Below are positions 15,873-21,366 of a DNA stretch of 21,366 nucleotides, piece by piece. The notes under the pieces are model-generated. The model was not told the DNA's origin, made no database searches, and saw only the letters and a program-made list of their open reading frames with translations. The stretch spans positions 1 to 21,366 of the forward strand of contig CAMUHA010000034.1 in NCBI GenBank assembly GCA_947088515.1. Reading direction: 5' to 3'. The first letter of the stretch is position 1, and each line of letters begins with the position of its first letter. The DNA is from an uncultured bacterium (lineage in GTDB: Bacteria > Bacillota > Clostridia > Lachnospirales > Lachnospiraceae). A program made the position numbers and the translations under genes.

Positions 15873-16844
15873 ATGATAGAGGCAAGAGGACTAAAGAAAA
15901 TATACAGGACAAATGTGAAAAAACCGGGGCTGAAGGGGGCTATTGAAAACCTGTTTCATTCAGAGTGGAGGGAAAAGGCGGCGGTCGATGATATTTCTTT
16001 TCATGTGGAAGAAGGAAAGGCGCTTGCCTGTATTGGGGAAAACGGGGCCGGAAAATCAACGCTTATAAAAATGATGATAGGGATTCTGACGCCTACTGCC
16101 GGGGAGATAAAAGTGTTTGGACAAAATCCCAGAAAGGCCGGGACCGAATACCTGAGAAATATTGGAGTGGTTTTTGGACAGAAATCAAATTTATGGACAG
16201 ATATTCCTGTGATTGAAAGCTATCAGGCGGTTAAAACCTTATATAAGCTTGATAAAAACAGTTTTCAGAGTAATTATGAAATGGTAGTGGAGCTTCTGGA
16301 CTTAGAGCCTATTTTATCATCCCCTGCTAGAAAGTTGTCTTTAGGACAGCGGATGCGGGCAGACATTGGAATGGTTTTTTTGCATAATCCAAAGCTTTTG
16401 TATCTGGATGAACCTACAATAGGGCTGGATATTAACGTAAAACATACCATCAGGGCTTTTCTGCGTCGTATGAATCAGGAGAAGGGAATCAGTATTTTTC
16501 TTACAAGCCACGACCTTGATGATATTGACGAAATCTGTGATGACGCCATTGTGCTTAGCAAGGGAAAGGTCGTCTATGACGGGACCCTTGACAATTTAAA
16601 GCACAGGTTTGTAAGGGATAAAATGGTTCAGGTGACAGGGAGACGGAAGAAAAACCCAGAAGAGCTGCTTCCAAGGGCCCGGATATCGGTAGAGGGGAGG
16701 ATTACCAAAATCGTTTACCATACAGAAGATTATTCCTCGGAGCAGGTGCTTTCCGCTGTGCTCCAGTCGTTTGAAACCTCGGACATTACAATACAGGAAC
16801 CCGATATTGATGAAGTGGTTTCCAGAATTTTTCTGGATGCGTAA
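15873..16844 (+). CDS. ABC-2 type transporter, ATPase subunit (COG4586-like)
   Basis: 323 residues from this start. Walker A GENGAGKST at 55-63, Q-loop Gln103 in FGQKSNLW, a non-standard signature LSLGQRMRAD at 155-164, Walker B LLYLDE at 175-180, and H-loop His213. The pre-Walker insert (KPGLKGAIENLFHSEWREKAAVDDISF) and the FGQKSNLWTDIPV stretch are typical of the uncharacterised ABC-2 ATPase group COG4586, which pairs with two PF06182-type permeases, and exactly that pair follows. It is not a CUT1 sugar-import ATPase, lacking the C-terminal regulatory domain of MsmX/MalK. An in-frame GTG at 15864 is the alternative start; GGAG at 15866-15869 supports this ATG although its spacing is short. 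Confidence 0.9.
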   Translation: MIEARGLKKIYRTNVKKPGLKGAIENLFHSEWREKAAVDDISFHVEEGKALACIGENGAGKSTLIKMMIGILTPTAGEIKVFGQNPRKAGTEYLRNIGVVFGQKSNLWTDIPVIESYQAVKTLYKLDKNSFQSNYEMVVELLDLEPILSSPARKLSLGQRMRADIGMVFLHNPKLLYLDEPTIGLDINVKHTIRAFLRRMNQEKGISIFLTSHDLDDIDEICDDAIVLSKGKVVYDGTLDNLKHRFVRDKMVQVTGRRKKNPEELLPRARISVEGRITKIVYHTEDYSSEQVLSAVLQSFETSDITIQEPDIDEVVSRIFLDA

Positions 16845-16854
16845 CTGGCAAATA

Positions 16855-16950
16855 GCCAAAGATTAGTCAGATGTCCAGAGCAATTGGGGATGCGAAAATA
16901 GAGCAGCCGAAATTGACTCTAAGGGAGAGGGCGCCAGACTAATCTTTGGC
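16855..16950 (+). repeat. Nested inverted repeat between ABC-2 ATPase and permease genes
   Basis: A perfect 14-bp inverted repeat (GCCAAAGATTAGTC 16855-16868, GACTAATCTTTGGC 16937-16950) encloses 68 nt. Inside it a second, 9-bp stem with one bulged A (AGAGCAATT 16877-16885 with 16911-16920) forms. The element fills most of the 121-nt gap. No T-tract follows, so it is not an ordinary terminator, and the ATG of the permease is only 15 nt after it. A purine-rich AAGGGAGAGGG (16921-16931) lies between the stems. No transposase gene or clear target duplication is visible. Confidence 0.75.
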
Positions 16951-16965
16951 GGAACTGGAATAAGT

Positions 16966-17763
16966 ATGAAATCTTTTATTAAATTGACAATGCTTTCCAT
17001 ACAGGGGCATTTATATTATAAAACAAGTTTTATCATTAATCTTTTGACGCCTGTTATTTTACTGGCAGGTCAGTATCTGCTTTGGGCGGCCTTATATGCA
17101 CAGCAGGAAGGGAACGCCATAGGGGGCATTGGCAGAGAGGAAATGTTTTCTTATATTCTGGTTGCTTTTGCGCTTAACAATTTGCTGGGCTGGTCAACAG
17201 AAAATGTCCTGTCGAAAGAAATAAAAAGTGGGATGGTGGTTGCGCGATGTATCCGTCCAGTTTCTTTTCTTGTGCAGTCGCTTTCGGAAATGCTGGGGGC
17301 TCTGGTGATGCAGGGCGTAGTAAATTTTATCATTGTGGTGGCGGGGTTCCTTTGTTTTGGCGGTTATATGCGGCTTCCGCAGCTGGTGATGATTCTTAGG
17401 TTTATTCCCTGCTTTTTGCTTGCGCTATTGCTTCGGATGCTGTTAGTGGATGTTTTTTCATTGGTCTGCTTTTTTTCTACAGGGTATCTGGGAATATCCT
17501 GGACGAGGACGGCTTTATTTGAATTTTTTTCCGGGGCGATGCTTCCTGTGGCAATGTTTCCCGGATGGCTGAAAACACTTGCATATTTTACGCCTTTTCC
17601 ATATATGCTGCAGGTTCCCGTGGCTGTTTTGCTGGGGCAGGAAATACCAATAAAGTTATCTGCTGTGTATGGACGCCAGGCGTTATGGATAGGAGCTTTC
17701 CTGCTGCTTCATGGGCTGATTTATGGAGGCGCGCGCAGGAACCTTACCATAGCGGGAGGTTGA
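16966..17763 (+). CDS. ABC-2 type transporter, permease subunit 1 (PF06182-like)
   Basis: 265 residues, mostly hydrophobic, with about six membrane segments (the first around 20-43). The N-terminal pattern LTMLSIQGHLYYKTSFIINLLTPVILLAGQYLLW, the EIKSGMVVARCIRPVSF loop (residues about 85-101), and FFSGAMLPVAMFPGWLKTLAYFTPFPYMLQVPVAVLLG near the C-terminus are typical of the ABC2_membrane_6 family. No strong ribosome-binding site precedes the ATG; the purine-rich AAGGGAGAGGG lies 35 nt upstream inside the inverted repeat. The substrate and direction of this transporter family are not known in general, so none is assigned. Confidence 0.88.
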   Translation: MKSFIKLTMLSIQGHLYYKTSFIINLLTPVILLAGQYLLWAALYAQQEGNAIGGIGREEMFSYILVAFALNNLLGWSTENVLSKEIKSGMVVARCIRPVSFLVQSLSEMLGALVMQGVVNFIIVVAGFLCFGGYMRLPQLVMILRFIPCFLLALLLRMLLVDVFSLVCFFSTGYLGISWTRTALFEFFSGAMLPVAMFPGWLKTLAYFTPFPYMLQVPVAVLLGQEIPIKLSAVYGRQALWIGAFLLLHGLIYGGARRNLTIAGG

Positions 17764-17831
17764 ACTGTGAAAATAAACGGTTAGGGTTAGCGGGTATGGC
17801 GTTGCCATCAGAGAAAGTTGGGGGTTGATAG

Positions 17832-18611
17832 ATGCTGAAGATTTTTTTAGGGTTAAAGGAACAATATATTAAAACAGAAATGGAATATACATTTAATTTC
17901 TGGATGATGCTGTTGTCGGGTGTTCTGACTAAGCTTTTAGGGATGGCGGTGCCCTTTGTAATATGCAGAAACATTCCTTCTATAGCAGGGTGGATGGAGG
18001 AAGAAATCTATCTGGTTATGGCATATATATTTATTGCAGAGGGCCTGTGCAGCGTATTGTTTGAAGGAATATGGCAGATACCGGAAATGGTTTTTGGAGG
18101 AAGGTTTGACTGTATTTTGTCAAGGCCTGTGTCACCGCTGTTTCAGGTGCTTTCTTATGGAATGGGACTGCAGGGAATCAGTGTGGTGATTTTTGGATTT
18201 ATCAGTATGAATGTGATGCTGGCGGCAATGGGAAAATATAATATGATAACATTTGGCCTGAGTCTCTTTTTTATTTTGTGCGGCACGGTGCTGTGCATGT
18301 CAGTTTACCTGATTGGGAACAGTCTGGTATTCTGGTTTGACTCAGGGGGAAGAACAAGTATTCCGTATACATTTTCCAGTATTGGTCAATATGCCAGATA
18401 TCCTGTTGGGATTTATCCCAAAGCGGTGCAGGCGGCGCTCTTGTTTGTGATACCCTATGCTTTCATAGGGATGGTTCCAGTATTAATTCTGAGGGGGGAA
18501 CATACGGCGCTTTACAGTGGGGCGTTAGCAGGAATGAGTCTGCTGTTTTTCTTTTTGGCGCGATTTATGTTTTACAGAGGAATACGGCATTATGAAAGTA
18601 TGGGAATGTAA
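17832..18611 (+). CDS. ABC-2 type transporter, permease subunit 2 (PF06182-like)
   Basis: 259 residues with about six membrane segments. It shares the layout of its partner: an N-terminal amphipathic stretch (FLGLKEQYIKTEMEYTFNFW), then the FGGRFDCILSRPVSPLFQVLSYGMG loop, which matches the loop carrying RPVSF in the first permease, and the ending SIGQYARYPVGIYPKAVQAALLFVIPYAFIGMVPVLIL. It belongs with the ATPase and first permease encoded just upstream (gap 68 nt), giving a complete three-gene transporter. The ribosome-binding site is weak (GGGGG about 8 nt upstream). Confidence 0.87.
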   Translation: MLKIFLGLKEQYIKTEMEYTFNFWMMLLSGVLTKLLGMAVPFVICRNIPSIAGWMEEEIYLVMAYIFIAEGLCSVLFEGIWQIPEMVFGGRFDCILSRPVSPLFQVLSYGMGLQGISVVIFGFISMNVMLAAMGKYNMITFGLSLFFILCGTVLCMSVYLIGNSLVFWFDSGGRTSIPYTFSSIGQYARYPVGIYPKAVQAALLFVIPYAFIGMVPVLILRGEHTALYSGALAGMSLLFFFLARFMFYRGIRHYESMGM

Positions 18612-18723
18612 GCAGGACTGATTTTGAAGCGTTTATGCTGACAGCAGCAGGTGTCAGGTAGTGATAATATGTTAATGGAATACAGAACAGTAAATTGCAT
18701 CAGGTTTAAGAGGATATGAAAGT

Positions 18724-20709
18724 ATGAAATTAAAAATTTCAAATGCTAAGGGAAATACAATTTCCGAAGGAATGATTGGACTGTTTTTTGAGGACATTAA
18801 TTATGCCGCAGATGGCGGTCTATATGCGGAAATGATAGAAAACAGGTCTTTTGAGTCCTATGACTGCTATGGAGATAAGGGGGATTATTTTGTAAAAAAG
18901 GACTCCGGTTATGGATGGAGCGCCACAGAAGATGAAGGATGCGGGGAAATGCAGTATGTGACGGGAAGTCCGCTTTTTAGGGAAAATCCCAATTATCTGC
19001 GCTTTACTGCTACTAAAGCAGGGCAGGGATTTCAGAATCAGGCATATGGCGGCATATATCTGGAAAAAGACAAGGAGTACAGGGTGTCTTTTTATGCGAG
19101 AAAAGCTTCTTATAAAGGAAATTTGCTGGTTTCCGTGAAGAAGGGGGATAGGGTATGTGGGGAGGCGGTAATTGTCTGCGCCCAGGCCCCCCAGGATGAC
19201 TGGCGCTGGAATAAATGGACCCGTTATGAGGCGGTGTTAAAAGCAGATGAAAGTGTGGAAGGAGCTGTTTTTGTCATTGCGCTGGATGAGAAAGGGACCG
19301 TGGAGTTTGACTTTATTTCCATGATGCCTGGGGATGCGGTGGCTGGGATTTTCCGCAGGGATTTGTTTGAACAGTTAAAGGGACTGCATCCGGGTTTCCT
19401 GCGGTTTCCAGGGGGCTGTATTGTGGAGGGCAATACGCTGGAAAACCGTTACAGGTGGAAGGAAAGCGTTGGGATTATTGAAAGAAGAAGAGCCAATTTT
19501 AACCGCTGGGCATTACATGAGACAAAGGAGGAAAATGGGTGGCATACCCAGTATTCCCATTATAACCAGACCCTGGGAATTGGATTTTATGAGTATTTTC
19601 TGCTTTGTGAGATGATAGGGGCCAGTCCTTTACCTGTGCTGAACGTAGGGCTTGCCTGCCAGTACCAGTCTCTGGAGCTGGTGGAGATGGGGACGCCGGA
19701 GTTTTGGGAGTTTATACAGGATGCCATTGATTTGGTTGAGTTTGCAAACGGGGCCGCTGATACCCGCTGGGGAGCTGTGCGGGCGGAAATGGGGCACCCG
19801 CAGCCCTTTGGACTTAAGATGCTTGGAATTGGAAATGAGCAGTGGCAGACAGAGGAAAGTGACTTTTTTGGCAGATATTTGATATTTGAAGAGGCAATCC
19901 ACAAAAAATATCCTGAAATAAAGCTGATTGGTTCTGCAGGGCCGGATATTACTTCAAAGCGGTATGAAGACGCATGGAAGTTTTACAGGAAGTATGCTGC
20001 GGAAAAAGAAAGCTTTTGTTATGCGGTGGATGAACATTATTATGTGAAACCGGAATGGTTTTTTGAACATGTGGACTTTTATGATGATTATCCCAGGGAT
20101 GTAAAGGTTTTTTCCGGAGAATATGCAGCGCATCCCCAAAGTGGTATGAATAATCCCTGTGCCAATACATTGGATGGGGCGCTTGCTGAAGCGGCATTTA
20201 TGACGGGAGTGGAGAGAAATGCGGATGTGGTGGTTCTGTCATCTTATGCGCCTTTGTTTGCCAGGTTTGGTTATGCCCAGTGGTCCCCGGATATGATTTG
20301 GTTTGATGAAACAGACGTTTATCCCACTGCCAGCTATTATGTACAGAAGATGTACGGAGAAAATATGGGAACAGTGACTGTGCCTATGGAAGAGCAGGAG
20401 AAGGCCCTTAGAAAAGAGGGGGTTTATGTAAATATTACGCTGGATGAAAAAGAAAGTGAATATATTCTAAAAGCGGTAAACGCTAAAAAAGAGCGCATAG
20501 ATCTGGATTTAACCGACTGGGAGGACGTACCGGTCAGAGGAAAAGTTTTAAAAAAAGAACTTACAAGGGCAGAGCATAAAGATGAAAAATCTAGGACTCA
20601 ATACCCGGAGATGGTATCTTATACAGAGAACTTTGAGGAATTGGACGGATTGCTCCGACTTCCGGCAGAAAGCTTTACAGTGGTAAGAATTCCGGCAGAA
20701 AGGGCGTAA
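18724..20709 (+). CDS. GH51 alpha-L-arabinofuranosidase with inserted CBM-like domain
   Basis: 661 residues. The start (ISEGMIGLFFEDINYAADGGLYAEMIENRSFE) is the GH51 signature. Residues about 60-200 form a beta-rich module resembling CBM4_9-type domains, as in the longer GH51 subgroup. The TIM barrel then shows GFLRFPGGCIVEG, acid/base Glu372 in GIGNEQW and nucleophile Glu466 in FSGEYAAH; the C-terminal beta-sandwich ends the protein. The enzyme removes terminal alpha-L-arabinofuranose from arabinan or arabinogalactan oligosaccharides. No signal peptide, so cytoplasmic. An AGAGGA site lies 9-10 nt upstream; an overlapping ATG at 18716 is out of frame and stops at once. Together with GH35 it points to arabinogalactan-type substrates. 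Confidence 0.94.
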   Translation: MKLKISNAKGNTISEGMIGLFFEDINYAADGGLYAEMIENRSFESYDCYGDKGDYFVKKDSGYGWSATEDEGCGEMQYVTGSPLFRENPNYLRFTATKAGQGFQNQAYGGIYLEKDKEYRVSFYARKASYKGNLLVSVKKGDRVCGEAVIVCAQAPQDDWRWNKWTRYEAVLKADESVEGAVFVIALDEKGTVEFDFISMMPGDAVAGIFRRDLFEQLKGLHPGFLRFPGGCIVEGNTLENRYRWKESVGIIERRRANFNRWALHETKEENGWHTQYSHYNQTLGIGFYEYFLLCEMIGASPLPVLNVGLACQYQSLELVEMGTPEFWEFIQDAIDLVEFANGAADTRWGAVRAEMGHPQPFGLKMLGIGNEQWQTEESDFFGRYLIFEEAIHKKYPEIKLIGSAGPDITSKRYEDAWKFYRKYAAEKESFCYAVDEHYYVKPEWFFEHVDFYDDYPRDVKVFSGEYAAHPQSGMNNPCANTLDGALAEAAFMTGVERNADVVVLSSYAPLFARFGYAQWSPDMIWFDETDVYPTASYYVQKMYGENMGTVTVPMEEQEKALRKEGVYVNITLDEKESEYILKAVNAKKERIDLDLTDWEDVPVRGKVLKKELTRAEHKDEKSRTQYPEMVSYTENFEELDGLLRLPAESFTVVRIPAERA

Positions 20710-20742
20710 GCTCTGGCAACTTACATGAGGGATAAAAGAGAG

Positions 20743-21195
20743 ATGACATTATCAACAGAAGTGATAATAGCAGTGGTTATGATTGCATTACTGGCGATTA
20801 TTGCAGCGCTGGCTTTGGGACGGGGATTTTTAATAAAACGCAGAAATACGGATTTATTTGGGGATATGGAAGGCCATGAGTTTGAATACTTTTGTGCAGA
20901 CCTGCTTGAACAAAACGGTTTTGTGGATGTGGAAGTGACCAGGGGCAGCGGAGATTATGGTATTGACATTCTGGCGGAAAAAGAAGGCGTGACCTATGCC
21001 ATTCAGTGTAAACGTTATACGGCTCCTGTTGGAGTAAAAGCGGTGCAGGAAGCCTATGCAGGCAGGGACTATTATGACAGGATGGTAGGAGCGGTAATGA
21101 CCAACCAATATTTTACAGCCCCTGCTGTGGAGGCGGCGGGAAAACTGAAAATATTGCTTTGGGATGGAGGCTATCTGGAAGGGATGATGGAATAG
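20743..21195 (+). CDS. Membrane-anchored Mrr-like restriction endonuclease-fold protein
   Basis: 150 residues from this start. One hydrophobic helix at about 6-26 is followed by a basic stretch (GFLIKRR), so the protein should be tethered with its nuclease domain in the cytoplasm. Residues 40-140 match the Mrr_cat fold: MEGHEFEYFCADLLEQNGF, VEVTRGSGDYGIDILAEKEGVTYAIQCKRY and a C-terminal ILLWDGGYL. The presumed catalytic set is intact (Asp75, Gln88, Lys90, with Glu46 or Glu48 in the first helix). The family cleaves DNA, some members only modified DNA. It lies 33 nt after the GH51 gene on the same strand. ATG 20725 is an alternative start with no recognisable ribosome-binding site. Confidence 0.85.
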   Translation: MTLSTEVIIAVVMIALLAIIAALALGRGFLIKRRNTDLFGDMEGHEFEYFCADLLEQNGFVDVEVTRGSGDYGIDILAEKEGVTYAIQCKRYTAPVGVKAVQEAYAGRDYYDRMVGAVMTNQYFTAPAVEAAGKLKILLWDGGYLEGMME

Positions 21196-21200
21196 TTATG

Positions 21201-21232
21201 CAGGCTGTCAGTAATTTGACAGCCTGTCGTTT
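21201..21232. terminator. Hairpin between converging Mrr-like and DUF885-like genes
   Basis: A perfect 10-bp stem (CAGGCTGTCA 21201-21210 with TGACAGCCTG 21217-21226), loop GTAATT. It starts five bases after the Mrr-like stop and overlaps the stop codon of the minus-strand gene (21208-21210). The T-tract on the plus side is weak (TCGTTTA), so termination may be partial. Confidence 0.62.
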
Positions 21233-21366
21233 AATCCCTGAAAATCAGACGGCCCTGTTTCCAAAATAAATTTGTGAAATTTTTTTAAAGAAAAATCCTC
21301 TCCCCAAAGTTTCTCTGCAGTGTCTTTTAAAGAAAGAAATTCCAAAAATCCAAGGTAATATAGATC
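21208..21366 (-). CDS. C-terminal end of a DUF885-like protein (partial)
   Basis: The minus strand is open from the right edge for 52 residues to a TGA at 21208-21210; the rest lies outside the window. The peptide reads YYLGFLEFLSLKDTAEK, then WGEDFSLKKFHKFILETGPSDF and ends LNDRLSNY. The pattern YY.G...L..L...A....G..F....FH...L..GP matches the C-terminus of DUF885 proteins, putative zinc-peptidase-like proteins of Firmicutes, often lipoproteins. The call is from memory of the family pattern and from a short piece, so it is moderate. It converges on the Mrr-like gene and shares its terminal hairpin. Confidence 0.6.
   Translation of the reverse strand, partial: DLYYLGFLEFLSLKDTAEKLWGEDFSLKKFHKFILETGPSDFQGLNDRLSNY

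Noticed and set aside
15873..16844. The ABC-2 ATPase as energy source for the two sugar importers
   Set aside because: Sequence features place it with ABC-2 transporters, and two matching permease genes follow directly. It lacks the regulatory C-terminal domain of CUT1 ATPases.
16855..16950. The 14-bp inverted repeats as ends of an insertion sequence
   Set aside because: Only 68 nt lie between the repeats, there is no transposase gene, and no target-site duplication is visible. A MITE-like origin stays possible but unproven.
18612..18723. A promoter in the 112-nt gap before the GH51 gene (CTGACA with GATAAT-like elements near 18650-18672)
   Set aside because: The spacing is poor (19-21 bp) and the elements weak; read-through from the upstream genes is as likely.
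20743..21195. A complete restriction-modification or other defence island around the Mrr-like gene
   Set aside because: No methyltransferase, helicase or other defence gene is visible on either side; the neighbours are an arabinofuranosidase and a DUF885-like protein.
1..21366. CRISPR arrays, tRNA or rRNA genes, prophage or transposase genes
   Set aside because: No regularly spaced repeats, no cloverleaf-like tRNA sequence and no phage or transposase protein motifs were found by eye on either strand.

Overview
The window looks like a carbohydrate-utilisation region of a gut-type Firmicute, most likely Clostridia of the Lachnospiraceae kind. Pointers are strong GGAGG ribosome-binding sites, moderate A+T content, lipoprotein-type solute-binding proteins, CUT1 sugar importers without their own ATPase, and intracellular glycosidases. 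The assignment rests on gene style, not on a marker gene.

Layout: (1) 1-783, the 3' end of a GH2 LacZ-type beta-galactosidase, converging on (2) a LacI-family repressor gene (852-1883, minus), with a perfect 18-bp bidirectional terminator between them. (3) Facing away from the repressor, across a 377-bp divergent control region, is an alpha-glucan module: a MalE-type lipoprotein, two MalF/MalG-type permeases, a terminator-like hairpin, then a type I pullulanase (GH13) and a GH133 amylo-alpha-1,6-glucosidase, closed by a terminator near 9967-10000. (4) 10274-13917 is a second importer of the LplB/YtcP/LipO kind in the order permease-permease-binding protein. Its promoter is flanked by two nearly identical LacI/CcpA-type operators exactly 60 bp apart. 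(5) After two tandem hairpins, 14074-21195 reads as one long plus-strand unit: GH35 beta-galactosidase, an ABC-2 type transporter (ATPase plus two permeases), GH51 alpha-L-arabinofuranosidase, and a membrane-anchored Mrr-like nuclease. It ends at a hairpin shared with (6) the 3' end of a minus-strand gene that enters from the right edge and resembles the DUF885 family.

How it fits together (inference): the first importer brings in branched malto-oligosaccharides that the two debranching enzymes open in the cytoplasm. The second importer with GH35 and GH51 (and perhaps the GH2 enzyme) suits galactose- and arabinose-containing oligosaccharides from plant arabinogalactan or pectin side chains. 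All complete glycosidases lack signal peptides, so polymers must be cut outside by enzymes not seen here. Neither importer has a cognate CUT1 ATPase in the window, so both probably use a shared MsmX/MsmK-type ATPase encoded elsewhere. The less expected parts are the ABC-2 transporter and the tethered Mrr-like nuclease inside a glycosidase operon, the nested inverted repeat between the ABC-2 ATPase and its first permease, and the regulatory DNA in front of both importers.
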